Below, in pieces: positions 15,458-24,881 of a DNA stretch of 43,973 nucleotides. The translations under genes were made by a program, and so were the position numbers. The notes under the pieces were generated by a model. It saw only the letters and a list, made by a program, of their open reading frames with translations. It was not told where the DNA came from and ran no database searches. Source of the stretch: Fidelibacterota bacterium. GTDB taxonomy: Bacteria > Fidelibacterota > Marinisomatia > Marinisomatales > TCS55. Location of the stretch: NCBI GenBank assembly GCA_029936965.1, contig JAPYRG010000018.1, positions 1 to 43,973 of the forward strand. Reading direction: 5' to 3'. Every line of letters starts with the position of its first letter. Within the stretch, counting starts at the first letter, position 1.

Positions 15458-15571
15458 CTACCCCTGTCTTTGCTTATGCTTGGGGGTCTCACAAATTACT
15501 TGTACAACACCCTTTCGTTTAATAATCTTACATTTAGGACACATTTTTTTTACAGAAGGTCTAACTTTCAT
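15458..15571 (-). CDS. rpmJ: Large-subunit ribosomal protein L36 (bL36), zinc-binding form
   Basis: A 37-aa gene with ATG at 15569-15571 and TAG at 15458-15460. The product [16 protein letters not shown]... carries the complete zinc site: Cys11, Cys14, Cys27 and His32, so it is the C+ form. It starts two bases after the infA stop, the usual infA-rpmJ-rpsM order. Its length makes it easy to miss. Confidence 0.97.
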   Translation of the reverse strand: MKVRPSVKKMCPKCKIIKRKGVVQVICETPKHKQRQG

Positions 15572-15573
15572 AA

Positions 15574-15801
15574 TTACTTTTGCCTATAAATAATTCTTCC
15601 ACGTTTTAAATCATAAGGTGATATCTCTAACGTTACAATATCCCCAGGTAAAATCTTAATGTAATGCATTCTCATTTTTCCTGATACATGAGCTAAAACC
15701 TCATGCATCTCTCCTCCAATTTCAACCTCAACTCTAAACATTGCACTTGGAAGCGTTTTAGTAATAACTCCATCAATTGTTATAGGTTTTTCTTTAGCCA
15801 T
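15574..15801 (-). CDS. infA: Translation initiation factor IF-1
   Basis: A 75-aa OB-fold protein that binds the 30S A site during initiation. Diagnostic stretches are [35 protein letters not shown] and [11 protein letters not shown]. The start codon lies eight bases inside the end of map, so translation of the two is coupled. Length is a little above the 72 aa of E. coli. Confidence 0.98.
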   Translation of the reverse strand: MAKEKPITIDGVITKTLPSAMFRVEVEIGGEMHEVLAHVSGKMRMHYIKILPGDIVTLEISPYDLKRGRIIYRQK

Positions 15802-16552
15802 TTAACCTGCTTCCTGAAAGCACTTCAGGGCCATTCTTACGAATTGCAATCGTATGTTCAAAATGTGCAGAATTATAGCCATCCTTAGTTTTCACTGTCC
15901 AACCATCATCTAAAGTATACACTTCTCTGCTACCTCTATTTATCATTGGTTCTATCGCAAGGCACATACCTTCTTTCAATACAATTCCCATGCCTGGATC
16001 TCCATAATTTGGAACCTGAGGTTCCTCATGAAGATTCGTACCGATTCCATGCCCAACTAACTCTCTTACAATTGAATAACCTTTAGGCTCAACAAATGTC
16101 TGAATTGCATGACCAATATCTGAAACATAGTTACCCGGAACTGCTTTTTTAATACCATGATACAAAGCTTCTTGAGTAGTCTCTATCAACTCTTTATCTT
16201 TATTACTTATATTCCCAACAGCAAATGTCCTAGCTGAATCTCCATAATAACCATTTTTAACTGCTCCACAGTCTATTCCAACGATCTGACCATCATTAAG
16301 CATATTATTTGAAGGTATGCCATGCACAACTTCATCATTCACTGAAATACATAAAGTAGCTGGAAATCCCATATATCCCTTAAACGCTGGAATAGCCCCT
16401 TTAGACCGAATAAATTTTTCTGCTAACATATCTAACTTCAATAATGTAACACCAGATTTTACTCTTTCTGAAAGCATATCTAGTGTATCACCAACAATTT
16501 GGGCACTTTCAGCGATAAGCTCAATTTCTCTTTCTGTTCTAACTCTAACCAT
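15794..16552 (-). CDS. map: Methionine aminopeptidase, type I
   Basis: A 252-aa type I enzyme that removes N-terminal Met from nascent chains. The five metal ligands of the pita-bread fold can be placed: Asp in VGIDCGAV and in YYGDSARTF, His in [13 protein letters not shown], Glu in LAIEPMIN and Glu in HFEHTIAI. No extended zinc-finger N-terminus. Its ATG overlaps the secY stop (TAATG) and its end overlaps infA. The adk gene that often sits between secY and map in bacteria is absent. Confidence 0.98.
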   Translation of the reverse strand: MVRVRTEREIELIAESAQIVGDTLDMLSERVKSGVTLLKLDMLAEKFIRSKGAIPAFKGYMGFPATLCISVNDEVVHGIPSNNMLNDGQIVGIDCGAVKNGYYGDSARTFAVGNISNKDKELIETTQEALYHGIKKAVPGNYVSDIGHAIQTFVEPKGYSIVRELVGHGIGTNLHEEPQVPNYGDPGMGIVLKEGMCLAIEPMINRGSREVYTLDDGWTVKTKDGYNSAHFEHTIAIRKNGPEVLSGSRLNG

Positions 16553-17886
16553 TAAATTCGCCTCCTACCTCTAATTTTACCTTTTGACAAAAAACCATCA
16601 TAGTGACGCATTAGCAGATGAGATTCTATTTGTTGCAATGTATCTAAAGCTACCCCAACAATTATCAAGAGACTTGTTCCTCCAAAAAAAGAGGCTAAAT
16701 CATAACCAACATTCATAACATTCATTAAAACAAATGGGAAAACAGCGACTCCAGCAAGAAATATTGATCCTGGTAGAGTAACACGAGTTAAAATATTATC
16801 AATATATTCAGCAGTTTTCTTTCCAGGTCTTACACCTGGTATAAATCCTCCATGCTGCTTCATATTAGAAGCAACTTGAACAGGATCAAAAGCTATAGCA
16901 GTATAGAAATATGTGAAGAATATTATCATTAAACCAAAAACAGTCCAATAGAATGGATGATCAAATGAAAACCATCTAGTCACACCTAACATTAATTCAC
17001 TCTCAGGAAAAAACATAGCCACTGTACTTGGTATAAACATTACAGATTGAGCAAAGATTATAGGCATCACACCAGCTGTATTTACCCGCAATGGGATATG
17101 TGTAGCTTGACCGCCGTATATTTTACGCCCTACAACTCTTTTTGCATATTGTACAGGTATTTTTCTTGTTCCCTGAGTTAATCTTACTACAAATGCAATA
17201 ATTATAAACATTATTCCAAGTAAAATAACTTCTGTTAAAATTCCTCTAAGACCTGCTTGCACTTGAGTAATCTCTCCTAAAATGACAGATGGAAGGACAG
17301 AAACTATACCAACCATAATTATTAAAGAAATTCCATTACCAATACCACGTTCAGTAATCCGTTCACCTAACCACATAAGAAACATTGTACCTGTTACAAT
17401 ACTTACTATTGCAACAAATTTAAATCCCACTCCAGGATTAGTAACTACTGCAACACCATTACTTGAGGTCATCGATTCTAGAAATATTGTGATACTATAA
17501 GCTTGAAGAATAGATACAGCAACTGTACCATATCTTGTTAATTGAGTTAATTTTCTTCGCCCCTCTTCGCCTTCTTTCTGTAAACGTTGGAAATAAGGGA
17601 CAACACTACCCATTAATTGGAAAATAATTGAAGTTGTAATATATGGCATTATTCCAAGCGCAAATAATGTTGCTTTTTGAAAAGCGCCACCCGCAAACAT
17701 ATTAAAAAGACCTAGAAGGGTATTTTGACTTTGCATAGCACGAAATGCATCCATTAAAGCCTCACTATTAATCCCAGGTATAGGTATATGCGCTCCCATT
17801 CGAACCACAACTAGAACACCAAAAGTAAATAATATTCTACCTCGAAGTTCGGGTATATTAAACATGTTTCTAATTTTCTCAATCAT
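16552..17886 (-). CDS. secY: Preprotein translocase subunit SecY
   Basis: A 444-aa channel-forming subunit of the Sec translocon with ten predicted membrane helices. Landmarks are GMxAHIPIPGIN-like RMGAHIPIPGINSEAL near the first helix (plug region), GIMPYITTSIIFQLM, ERGIGNGISLII, and GGFIPGVRPGKKTAEYID between helices 8 and 9, which docks on the ribosome and SecA. It overlaps rplO by four bases (ATGA) and map by one. SecE, its partner, is encoded in the same cluster at 41707-41889. Confidence 0.99.
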   Translation of the reverse strand: MIEKIRNMFNIPELRGRILFTFGVLVVVRMGAHIPIPGINSEALMDAFRAMQSQNTLLGLFNMFAGGAFQKATLFALGIMPYITTSIIFQLMGSVVPYFQRLQKEGEEGRRKLTQLTRYGTVAVSILQAYSITIFLESMTSSNGVAVVTNPGVGFKFVAIVSIVTGTMFLMWLGERITERGIGNGISLIIMVGIVSVLPSVILGEITQVQAGLRGILTEVILLGIMFIIIAFVVRLTQGTRKIPVQYAKRVVGRKIYGGQATHIPLRVNTAGVMPIIFAQSVMFIPSTVAMFFPESELMLGVTRWFSFDHPFYWTVFGLMIIFFTYFYTAIAFDPVQVASNMKQHGGFIPGVRPGKKTAEYIDNILTRVTLPGSIFLAGVAVFPFVLMNVMNVGYDLASFFGGTSLLIIVGVALDTLQQIESHLLMRHYDGFLSKGKIRGRRRI

Positions 17887-18323
17887 TGTAATTCGATTTT
17901 TCCCCCAACTTTCTCAATCTTTAAAATAGCTGATTGACTAAAACTAGTAGCTTTAATTTTTATTGCTTTCTTTATTTCACCATCACCTAAAACTTTAACA
18001 GGCTGTAAAGAAGAAGTTATTAATCCATTATCGAATAATTTCTTTGAATCGATTTCATCCATATTTAGAGCATCAATATCTCTAAGGTTAACAATTTGAT
18101 ATTGTTTCCTAAATAGATAATTGGAAAAACCTCTTTTAGGAAGACGCCTATGTATCGGCATCTGACCACCCTCAAACCAAGATCTGTTTTTACTACCACT
18201 TCTAGAATGATATCCTTTTTCTCCTCTTCCTGCAGTACGACCAAGACCAGATCCGTGTCCTCTACCAACACGTTTTCTATTAAATGTAGCACCTTTAGCT
18301 GGTCGTAATGATGTAAGATCCAT
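17883..18323 (-). CDS. rplO: Large-subunit ribosomal protein L15 (uL15)
   Basis: A 146-aa uL15. The basic, glycine-rich N-terminus (KRVGRGHGSGLGRTAGRG, then FEGGQMPIHRRLPKRGF) is diagnostic; it threads into 23S rRNA in the assembled subunit. Its start abuts the rpmD stop and it overlaps secY by four bases, the usual rpmD-rplO-secY order. Confidence 0.98.
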   Translation of the reverse strand: MDLTSLRPAKGATFNRKRVGRGHGSGLGRTAGRGEKGYHSRSGSKNRSWFEGGQMPIHRRLPKRGFSNYLFRKQYQIVNLRDIDALNMDEIDSKKLFDNGLITSSLQPVKVLGDGEIKKAIKIKATSFSQSAILKIEKVGGKIELQ

Positions 18324-18517
18324 TATAATTCTTCCACATTAATTAAAAACTCTATTTTCTTAATCATGCCTCGTGTAGCAGGATTATCAGGCATTATAAC
18401 TGTTTTATTTAGTTTTCTCAAACCCATAGCATCCAATGTGGCTTTCGCTTTCTTTTTATAACCTATTCTACTTTTAATCTGAGTAATCTTAAGGTTTTTA
18501 TTTTTTGATTTAGCCAT
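18323..18517 (-). CDS. rpmD: Large-subunit ribosomal protein L30 (uL30)
   Basis: A 64-aa uL30 recognised from LKITQIKSRIGYKKKAKATL and LRKLNKTVIMPDNPATRGMI. It lies one base after rpsE and shares one base with the rplO start. Length is typical for the bacterial form, with a slightly longer lysine-rich N-terminus. Confidence 0.96.
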   Translation of the reverse strand: MAKSKNKNLKITQIKSRIGYKKKAKATLDAMGLRKLNKTVIMPDNPATRGMIKKIEFLINVEEL

Positions 18518-18518
18518 C

Positions 18519-19022
18519 TTAACCGAATAATTCCTTGATTGTCATACCACGTTTATTTGCGACTAAAACTGCATCCTGTAAATTCTCCAAAGCATTAATA
18601 GTTGCACGCACTATATTTAATGGGTTAGTTGATCCATATCTTTTTGATAAAATATTATTTATTCCTACTTGCTCCATAACTGCTCGAACTGGACCTCCTG
18701 CAATAATACCTGTGCCCTGAGATGCTGGCTTTAGCAAAACCCTACTTGAACCATATTTGCCAACAATTTTATGTGGAATGGTACCATTAATTATCCTGGC
18801 TTTAAATATATTGCGCTTTGCGTTATCTTTAGCCTTAGTTATACTTGATATAACCTCATTAGCTTTTCCAAGACCAACACCGACATGACCGCTTCCATCA
18901 CCGATAACAACTAAAGTTGAAAAACTAAATCTTTTTCCTCTAGATGTTACTTTAGCCACACGATTAATTCTTACTACTGATTCTTCTTTTAAATCTAATT
19001 CCGCTGGATTAATGATAGACAA
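18519..19022 (-). CDS. rpsE: Small-subunit ribosomal protein S5 (uS5)
   Basis: A 167-aa uS5, part of the mRNA entry site and important for decoding fidelity. The double-stranded RNA-binding N domain shows VVRINRVAKVTSRGKRFSFS and GDGSGHVGVGLGKANEV; the C domain shows ASQGTGIIAGGPVRAVMEQVG. Sequence and length are normal. It follows rplR by 15 bases. Confidence 0.99.
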   Translation of the reverse strand: MSIINPAELDLKEESVVRINRVAKVTSRGKRFSFSTLVVIGDGSGHVGVGLGKANEVISSITKAKDNAKRNIFKARIINGTIPHKIVGKYGSSRVLLKPASQGTGIIAGGPVRAVMEQVGINNILSKRYGSTNPLNIVRATINALENLQDAVLVANKRGMTIKELFG

Positions 19023-19037
19023 TTTTTATCCCCTTAA

Positions 19038-19409
19038 TTAAAATTTTAAACCTGTTTTTCGAGCAGCATCTGCCATTGCTTTTACCCTACCGGTATACGG
19101 ATAACCATTACGATCAAACCATACCTCTTTAATCTTATTTTTTTTTGCTTTTTCACCAATCTTTTTTCCTACAATTATACTTCGCTCAACCTTCCCTTTA
19201 ACCTTAGTAATCTCAGATTTTAAACTTTTATCCAATGAAGAAACTGAAACCAATGTTTTACCATTTAAATCATCAACAATTTGCGCTTGAATATTTTTTA
19301 AACTTCTACTTACAACAAGCCTTGGCCGATTAGAAATATTATTTTGCGTACGTTTACTACGATTTCGCCTACGTTCGCTTCTTGCATTATCTTTCGTTAA
19401 CTTGCTCAA
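19038..19409 (-). CDS. rplR: Large-subunit ribosomal protein L18 (uL18)
   Basis: A 123-aa uL18, which binds 5S rRNA together with L5. Recognised from RPRLVVSRSLKNIQAQIVDD near the start and VWFDRNGYPYTGRVKAMADA near the C-terminus. The N-terminus is very basic (ARSERRRNRSKRTQ). It overlaps rplF by four bases. Confidence 0.98.
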   Translation of the reverse strand: MSKLTKDNARSERRRNRSKRTQNNISNRPRLVVSRSLKNIQAQIVDDLNGKTLVSVSSLDKSLKSEITKVKGKVERSIIVGKKIGEKAKKNKIKEVWFDRNGYPYTGRVKAMADAARKTGLKF

Positions 19410-19954
19410 TCTTCACCTCCACCAACAGTTTTACCTTGCTTAGATCTAACATGTTCACCCTTATAGCGTATCCCTTTTCCTTTAAATGGCTCAGGTTTTT
19501 TAAATGATCGAATTTTAGCTGAAACCTCTCCAACCAACTGTTTATTTATTCCCGAAACCTTTATTTCAGTGCGATTATTTGTTTCTATTACAATGCCATC
19601 AGGTGGATCAAAATGGATTTCATGGGAATAACCTAACACAAGGATTAATCTTTTACCCTGCATAGTTGCCTGATAACCAACACCGCGAATCTCTAATTCT
19701 TTATAGAACCCATCTGAAACACCTGTTACACAATTCATCAATATCATTCTCGTTGTTCCATGCAAAGATCTATGAAATCTATTATCAGAGGACCTGGATA
19801 CAACTAAGACATTATCTTTAAGATTCAAATTCATATCTTTATGAATATTAATATCCAAAGACCCTTTTGGCCCTTTTACTAATACAGAGAAATCATTGAT
19901 AGTAACATCAACTCCTTCAGGTATCAAAATTGGCTGTTTTCCTATTCTTGACAT
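19406..19954 (-). CDS. rplF: Large-subunit ribosomal protein L6 (uL6)
   Basis: A 182-aa uL6 located near the factor-binding site of the 50S subunit. Identified by MSRIGKQPILIPEGVDV, the tandem alpha/beta repeats, and the C-terminal signature PEPFKGKGIRYKGEHVRSKQ. It lies six bases after rpsH and overlaps rplR. Confidence 0.99.
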   Translation of the reverse strand: MSRIGKQPILIPEGVDVTINDFSVLVKGPKGSLDINIHKDMNLNLKDNVLVVSRSSDNRFHRSLHGTTRMILMNCVTGVSDGFYKELEIRGVGYQATMQGKRLILVLGYSHEIHFDPPDGIVIETNNRTEIKVSGINKQLVGEVSAKIRSFKKPEPFKGKGIRYKGEHVRSKQGKTVGGGED

Positions 19955-19960
19955 AACTTC

Positions 19961-20359
19961 TTACCAAACATTACATACAATTTCGCCGCCAACGCCCAAT
20001 TTTTTCGCTACCTTATTAGAAATTACTCCTTTTGAAGTAGATAAGATAGAAACACCAAGCCCATCTAGAACTTTTGGTATTTTTGAGCACTCAACATACA
20101 CTCTATATCCAGGTTTACTAACTCTATTAATTTCAGTAATAACCGACTTTCCTTTATAATCATATTTTAGAAATATTCTAATGAATTGACTCATATTATC
20201 TTTAACATAAATAAAATCATCAATATATCGTTCTTCTTTAAGAATAAAAACTATACGCTTCTTCATATTTGACGATGGTATGTCAACCCAACGTTTATTT
20301 ACAGCTAATCCATTACGAATTCTTGTAAGTAAATCAGCTGTAGGATCTGTCATTGTCAT
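19961..20359 (-). CDS. rpsH: Small-subunit ribosomal protein S8 (uS8)
   Basis: A 132-aa uS8, a primary 16S binder and in E. coli the repressor of the spc operon. Recognised from MTDPTADLLTRIRNGLAV (from residue 3) and the C-terminal GLGVSILSTSKGVISNKVA and GGEIVCNVW. The start MTMTDP offers two ATG codons; the upstream one is used here and the second would shorten it by two residues. Confidence 0.98.
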   Translation of the reverse strand: MTMTDPTADLLTRIRNGLAVNKRWVDIPSSNMKKRIVFILKEERYIDDFIYVKDNMSQFIRIFLKYDYKGKSVITEINRVSKPGYRVYVECSKIPKVLDGLGVSILSTSKGVISNKVAKKLGVGGEIVCNVW

Positions 20360-20374
20360 ATAATTATATCTCCT

Positions 20375-20560
20375 TTACCAACTAGCCTTAGTAACACCCG
20401 GTATTTCACCTTTAAGAGCCATCTCCCTAAAACATATTCTACATAATCCAAATTTTCTCATATATGCTGATGGACGACCACAATTAAAACACCGATTATA
20501 TTTTCTTGTAGAAAATTTTGGTTTTTGTTTTGCTTTGTGTATTAATGATTTCTTTGCCAT
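20375..20560 (-). CDS. rpsN: Small-subunit ribosomal protein S14 (uS14), zinc type
   Basis: A 61-aa uS14 of the short, zinc-binding type. The CxxC-x12-CxxC site is complete: Cys24, Cys27, Cys40 and Cys43 (RCFNCGRP ... LCRICF). This short form differs from the 101-aa zinc-free protein of E. coli. Its ATG overlaps the last base of the rplE stop region, and rpsH follows after 15 bases. Confidence 0.98.
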   Translation of the reverse strand: MAKKSLIHKAKQKPKFSTRKYNRCFNCGRPSAYMRKFGLCRICFREMALKGEIPGVTKASW

Positions 20561-21213
20561 TAATCAACCTCAACTATTTCTTCCTTTACTGGTTTTTCCC
20601 TTAATGGAAATCCAAATTCTTTGAGCAACCAATAAGCCTCATCATCTGATTTTGCAGTAGTAGTAATATTTATATCCATACCTCTTACACTATCTATTTT
20701 GTCATAATTTATTTCTGTAAAAATAATCTGCTCTGTAACTCCAAAGTTATAATTTCCTCTTTTATCAAATGATTTGAACGAAAGCCCTCTAAAATCTCTA
20801 GTTCTAGGTAATGCAACAGTAATTAGACGTTCAAGAAATTCATACATCCTATGCCCTCTAATAGTAACTTTACACCCCACAGGAAATCCTCTCCTAATTT
20901 TAAAGTTTGATATATCTTTCTTTGATAAAGTTATAATAGGCTTCTGACCAGAAATTAAAGACAATTCTTCAACAGCACTTTCTAAAGCTTTTGGGTTCAC
21001 TTTTGCATCGCCTACACCCATATTTATTGAAATTGTTGTTAATTTAGGAACTTCCATTGGGTTCGTATAATTAAACCTTTCAAGTAATTTAGTTGTAACA
21101 TTTTCTAAATAATGTCTCCTCAGTTTTGGAACATAATTAACAACTTTAGATTTTGCTTTCTTTTTACTACTCTTAGCATTGTTTTTAGAAACTGATTCTT
21201 TTTTAGACGCCAT
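20560..21213 (-). CDS. rplE: Large-subunit ribosomal protein L5 (uL5) with basic N-terminal extension
   Basis: A uL5, which binds 5S rRNA and contacts the P-site tRNA. The core starts near residue 28 ([20 protein letters not shown]) and contains [34 protein letters not shown] and [20 protein letters not shown]. The protein is 217 aa because of about 27 extra N-terminal residues rich in Lys and Ser ([20 protein letters not shown]) and a short acidic C-terminal tail; most L5 proteins are near 180. The upstream ATG lies two bases after rplX, so the longer form fits the operon spacing. No internal ATG lies at the usual start. Confidence 0.97.
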   Translation of the reverse strand: MASKKESVSKNNAKSSKKKAKSKVVNYVPKLRRHYLENVTTKLLERFNYTNPMEVPKLTTISINMGVGDAKVNPKALESAVEELSLISGQKPIITLSKKDISNFKIRRGFPVGCKVTIRGHRMYEFLERLITVALPRTRDFRGLSFKSFDKRGNYNFGVTEQIIFTEINYDKIDSVRGMDINITTTAKSDDEAYWLLKEFGFPLREKPVKEEIVEVD

Positions 21214-21215
21214 AA

Positions 21216-21527
21216 TTATACCTCAATTTCCTGACCCGTTCTCAACGAAATTCTAACCTTTGATCCATCATCTAGAATTTTATATCCTATGCGAGTAATC
21301 TGACCTTTTTGTACAACCATCAGATTAGATAAATTTATCGGCGCTTCTTTTTCAGAAAAACCACCGCTAGGGTTTTCTTGAGTAGGGCGAACTGAACGCT
21401 TAACCATATTCACACCTTCAACTATTGCTCTGTTTTCCTTTGGAAAAACAAATAACAACTTTCCTTCAGATCCTTTGTGATTACCCTTAATCACCCTTAC
21501 TAACATTCCTTTGCGTAAATGCATCAC
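21216..21527 (-). CDS. rplX: Large-subunit ribosomal protein L24 (uL24)
   Basis: A 103-aa uL24, an assembly initiator at the 5' end of 23S rRNA. The KOW motif appears as [20 protein letters not shown], and [19 protein letters not shown] is diagnostic. Two starts are possible: GTG at 21525-21527 or the next codon, ATG at 21522-21524. The ATG forms a TGATG junction with the rplN stop, so I favour it (102 aa). Confidence 0.96.
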   Translation of the reverse strand: MMHLRKGMLVRVIKGNHKGSEGKLLFVFPKENRAIVEGVNMVKRSVRPTQENPSGGFSEKEAPINLSNLMVVQKGQITRIGYKILDDGSKVRISLRTGQEIEV

Positions 21528-21892
21528 ATTACCTCAGGAGCCATAGATACAATTTTCATATAACCGCTATCACGTAATTCTCTAGCAACAGGCCCAAATA
21601 TACGCGTTCCCCTTGGCTCACCAGCTTCTGTAAGAAGTACGGCTGCATTATCATCAAATCGAATATACGATCCATCATCTCTTCTCACTTCTTTTCTCGT
21701 TCTAACCACCACTGCTCGCGTAACATCACCTTTTTTAACTGCACCACCAGGAATTGCATTTTTAACAGTGACCACTATTAGATCACCTAAAGATGCATAC
21801 CTTCGTTTAGACCCACCTAATATTTTGAAGCACAATATCTCTTTTGCTCCTGAATTATCGGCTACTTTTAATCTTGTCTCTTGTTGAATCAT
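21524..21892 (-). CDS. rplN: Large-subunit ribosomal protein L14 (uL14)
   Basis: A 122-aa uL14, part of intersubunit bridges and the binding site of RsfS. Recognised from [35 protein letters not shown] and [20 protein letters not shown]. Length is exactly that of most bacteria. Confidence 0.99.
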   Translation of the reverse strand: MIQQETRLKVADNSGAKEILCFKILGGSKRRYASLGDLIVVTVKNAIPGGAVKKGDVTRAVVVRTRKEVRRDDGSYIRFDDNAAVLLTEAGEPRGTRIFGPVARELRDSGYMKIVSMAPEVM

Positions 21893-21911
21893 AGTGATAT
21901 ATAAATAATTT

Positions 21912-22160
21912 TTACCTTATTACTTTACTTACTAACCATCTTTTGTTTTTACTCATAGGTGGTATTAATCTTATTTCTACTATATTGCCAATACTTGCTT
22001 CAATCGCACCTACATGAGCCATATATTTTTTAGATCGTTTTACATATTTCCCATAAACAGGATGAGGGATCTTTTTTGTAACTTTAACGACAACTGTTTT
22101 TTGCATTTTTTCACTTACTACTTCTCCAACTAATTTTTGTCTTTTTCTTATTTCAGCCAT
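21912..22160 (-). CDS. rpsQ: Small-subunit ribosomal protein S17 (uS17)
   Basis: An 82-aa OB-fold uS17 that binds the 5' domain of 16S rRNA. Identified by [36 protein letters not shown] and the C-terminal [15 protein letters not shown]. It lies two bases after rpmC. Confidence 0.98.
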   Translation of the reverse strand: MAEIRKRQKLVGEVVSEKMQKTVVVKVTKKIPHPVYGKYVKRSKKYMAHVGAIEASIGNIVEIRLIPPMSKNKRWLVSKVIR

Positions 22161-22162
22161 CT

Positions 22163-22381
22163 TTATTCTTTCATCTCTTTTTCGTTACGTATACCTAAAT
22201 CATACTCTCTAAGAACTGTCTTTAACTGAGCTATTTCTTTTTTAACATCTCTTATTTGCGAAGGATCTTCTAGCTGTTGAAGCGCTTTTTGAAAACGGAA
22301 ATTTCGTAATGAATCTAAGTTATCCTTTAACTTAACTTCCATCTCTGAAACAGTCATATCATTCAATTCATTATTTTTCAT
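22163..22381 (-). CDS. rpmC: Large-subunit ribosomal protein L29 (uL29)
   Basis: A 72-aa all-helical uL29 near the polypeptide exit tunnel. Recognised from the MTVSEMEVKLKDNLDSLRNF helix and QLEDPSQIRDVKKEIAQLKT. A short N-terminal lead (MKNNELND) and an acidic C-terminal tail make it a little longer than in E. coli (63). Confidence 0.96.
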   Translation of the reverse strand: MKNNELNDMTVSEMEVKLKDNLDSLRNFRFQKALQQLEDPSQIRDVKKEIAQLKTVLREYDLGIRNEKEMKE

Positions 22382-22387
22382 AAATAT

Positions 22388-22801
22388 CTAACTCTCTCTT
22401 CTAACAGCAAATTTTGTTTTAATAGATAATTTATGACCTGCTCTACGGAATCCTTCTTCAGCCTCTTCTCTACTTATACCTTCAACTTCAAATAATATTC
22501 TACCTGGCTTAACTACAGCGACCCAGTATTCTGGCGATCCTTTTCCTTTACCCATGCGAGTTTCTGCAGGTTTTTTTGTAATTGGTTTGTCAGGGAATAT
22601 TCTAATCCACATCTTTCCAGTTTTGCGAACTACTCTAGATATTGTTATTCGCGCAGATTCAATCTGTCTAGAAGTTATCCATCCAGGAGTAACCGCTTTC
22701 AATCCAAAACTTCCAAAAGCAACATGACTTCCACGACTAGCCATTCCTCGTCTATTACCCCTATGGTGACGACGATATTTTACTTTTTTTGGCTCAAGCA
22801 T
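22388..22801 (-). CDS. rplP: Large-subunit ribosomal protein L16 (uL16)
   Basis: A 137-aa uL16 at the A-site side of the peptidyl transferase centre. Diagnostic stretches: [59 protein letters not shown] and [20 protein letters not shown]. Its ATG lies eight bases inside the end of rpsC. Confidence 0.99.
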   Translation of the reverse strand: MLEPKKVKYRRHHRGNRRGMASRGSHVAFGSFGLKAVTPGWITSRQIESARITISRVVRKTGKMWIRIFPDKPITKKPAETRMGKGKGSPEYWVAVVKPGRILFEVEGISREEAEEGFRRAGHKLSIKTKFAVRRES

Positions 22802-23423
22802 TTTTATTTGCTCCCAAACATATCCAAACTTTTATACCAATTACACCATATGAAGTCTTAGCCTCGGTTAAAGCATAATCTATATCTGCTCTAAGTGTAT
22901 GCAATGGAATTCTTCCTTGTGCGAACTTCTCACTTCTAGCAATTTCTACACCTCCCAGTCTACCAGCGACATTCACCCTTATCCCTTGTGCGCCCATTCT
23001 CATAGTAGCCTGAATTGCTTTACTAACAACCCTCCTATACGATATTTTCTTAACTAATTGATGCGATATGTTAGCACCAACTAAAGCAGCGTCTAACTCC
23101 GGTCTTTTTATTTCAGATATATTCACCTGAACATCTTTGTTCGTTAACTGGGCGACCTCAGCTTTTAAACGAGTTACTTCCTCTCCACCTTTTCCAATAA
23201 CTATACCTGGTCGTGCAGTAAAAATCGTTACAGTTACAACTTTTGTTGTTCTAGTTATTTCTACCCTAGATACTCCTGCATTTGGCAATCTGTGTTTCAA
23301 ATATTTTCTTATCTTAACGTCCTCTTCAAGTTCTTGAGGGAAGTCTGCTTGCGCAAACCAATTAGATCGCCAATTCTTATTAACTGACAGTCTAAATCCA
23401 AGTGGGTGTGTTTTTTGACCCAA
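22794..23423 (-). CDS. rpsC: Small-subunit ribosomal protein S3 (uS3)
   Basis: A 209-aa uS3, part of the mRNA entry channel and helicase. The KH domain is visible ([20 protein letters not shown]), and [12 protein letters not shown] marks the N-terminus. The start codon is TTG at 23421-23423, preceded by an AGGAGG ribosome binding site; no ATG or GTG lies nearby. The short C-terminus is common outside Proteobacteria. Confidence 0.99.
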   Translation of the reverse strand: MGQKTHPLGFRLSVNKNWRSNWFAQADFPQELEEDVKIRKYLKHRLPNAGVSRVEITRTTKVVTVTIFTARPGIVIGKGGEEVTRLKAEVAQLTNKDVQVNISEIKRPELDAALVGANISHQLVKKISYRRVVSKAIQATMRMGAQGIRVNVAGRLGGVEIARSEKFAQGRIPLHTLRADIDYALTEAKTSYGVIGIKVWICLGANKNA

Positions 23424-23434
23424 AATTTTACCTC

Positions 23435-23779
23435 CTACGAATCATCGCTAATTACAATCGTTAAATGACTAGTAGGCTTGTTTAATCTTGATATCCTACC
23501 CATAGAAGCTGCTCTAAATCTTTTTAAATGAGGTCCACCATTTGCAAAAGCTTCCTTAATAATAAATGAATCAGGATCTAAGTTAGCGGATTCCTTTAAC
23601 TGCATTAAATTTGCAACAGCTGATCTAACAGTTTTCTCTGCCATATAAGAAGCTTTAAGTGGAGAAAAATGAAGATAGTCTAAAGCATACCCCACTCTTT
23701 TACCTCTTACCTTATCAAGTACAATCCTAATTTTTTTAGGTGACTGTCTTATGTATCTACTAATTGATCTGGCTTCCAT
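23435..23779 (-). CDS. rplV: Large-subunit ribosomal protein L22 (uL22)
   Basis: A 114-aa uL22 whose beta-hairpin lines the peptide exit tunnel. Recognised from YIRQSPKKIRIVLDKVRGKR and the hairpin/C-terminal region FANGGPHLKRFRAASMGRIS. It lies two bases after rpsS and 11 before rpsC. Confidence 0.98.
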   Translation of the reverse strand: MEARSISRYIRQSPKKIRIVLDKVRGKRVGYALDYLHFSPLKASYMAEKTVRSAVANLMQLKESANLDPDSFIIKEAFANGGPHLKRFRAASMGRISRLNKPTSHLTIVISDDS

Positions 23780-23781
23780 AA

Positions 23782-24051
23782 TTAGCTCTTTCTATCACCT
23801 GAATGCATTCTAAAAGTACGAGTTGGCGCAAACTCTCCTAACTTATGACCAACCATATTTTCTGAAACAAATACTGGTATAAATTTATTTCCATTATGTA
23901 CGGCTATAGTATGTCCAACAAAATTTGGAGTTATTATTGATCTTCGAGACCACGTCTTTAAAACTTTCTTTTTTTTAGATCCACTCATACTTACGAGTTT
24001 ATTCTCAAGTTTTTCATCAATATAGGGACCTTTTTTTAATGATCGGGACAT
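23782..24051 (-). CDS. rpsS: Small-subunit ribosomal protein S19 (uS19)
   Basis: An 89-aa uS19 of the 30S head, which contacts the A-site tRNA region together with S13. Recognised from [34 protein letters not shown] and [17 protein letters not shown]. It shares one base with the rplB stop. Confidence 0.99.
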   Translation of the reverse strand: MSRSLKKGPYIDEKLENKLVSMSGSKKKKVLKTWSRRSIITPNFVGHTIAVHNGNKFIPVFVSENMVGHKLGEFAPTRTFRMHSGDRKS

Positions 24052-24875
24052 TACTTCCTCCTCTTAATGATAAGAGCATTAGACTTCTTATTTTTCTTTC
24101 GCGTCTTATAGCCTTTAGTAGGCTTTCCCCACGGAGTACAAGGATGCCTGCCACCTGAAGATTTACCTTCACCTCCACCCATAGGATGATCAACAGGATT
24201 CATAGCAACACCACGAACCTTTGGTCTACGACCCAGCCATCTGCTTCGACCAGCTTTTCCACTGACAATTTGTTCATGGGATTTATTTCCAACTTCCCCT
24301 ACAGAAGCATAGCAGTTTGAATTAATTAATCGAACCTCGCCGGATGGAAGTTTAATAGAAGTAAATCCATCATCATGAGACATAATTTGTGCACCCGTAC
24401 CAGCAGACCTAACCAGCTGAGCCCCTTTGCCAGGATACATTTCAATATTGTGAACAATTAATCCAGTAGGAATGTTTTTTAAACATAACGCATTTCCAAT
24501 TTTTAATTCTGCAGAAGAAGATGAAACTAATTTATCACCAACTTTTAAACCAAAAGGAGCTAAGATATATCTTTTTTCACCATCAGCATAATAAAGTAAC
24601 GCGATATTAGCCGACCTATTGGGATCATATTCAATTGTAGCAACTCTAGCTAAAATATCCATTTTATCACGTTTAAAATCAATAATTCTATACCTTCTTC
24701 TATGACCACCTCCACGATGGCGCACAGTAATCCTTCCATTATTATTTCTTCCACCAGATTTTCTTAATGCAGTGGTAAGTTTCTTTTCAGGCTGATTTGT
24801 CGTTATATGTTCAAAATCAGATCGAGTAGAAAATCGATTTCCAGGAGTTGTAGGTTTTATTACTCGAATGCCCAT
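24051..24875 (-). CDS. rplB: Large-subunit ribosomal protein L2 (uL2)
   Basis: A 274-aa uL2, essential for subunit joining and peptidyl transferase activity. The C-terminal signature [20 protein letters not shown] contains the conserved His that is essential in E. coli (His229), and the N-terminus [15 protein letters not shown] is typical. Full length. Confidence 0.99.
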   Translation of the reverse strand: MGIRVIKPTTPGNRFSTRSDFEHITTNQPEKKLTTALRKSGGRNNNGRITVRHRGGGHRRRYRIIDFKRDKMDILARVATIEYDPNRSANIALLYYADGEKRYILAPFGLKVGDKLVSSSSAELKIGNALCLKNIPTGLIVHNIEMYPGKGAQLVRSAGTGAQIMSHDDGFTSIKLPSGEVRLINSNCYASVGEVGNKSHEQIVSGKAGRSRWLGRRPKVRGVAMNPVDHPMGGGEGKSSGGRHPCTPWGKPTKGYKTRKKNKKSNALIIKRRK

Positions 24876-24881
24876 ATAAAA

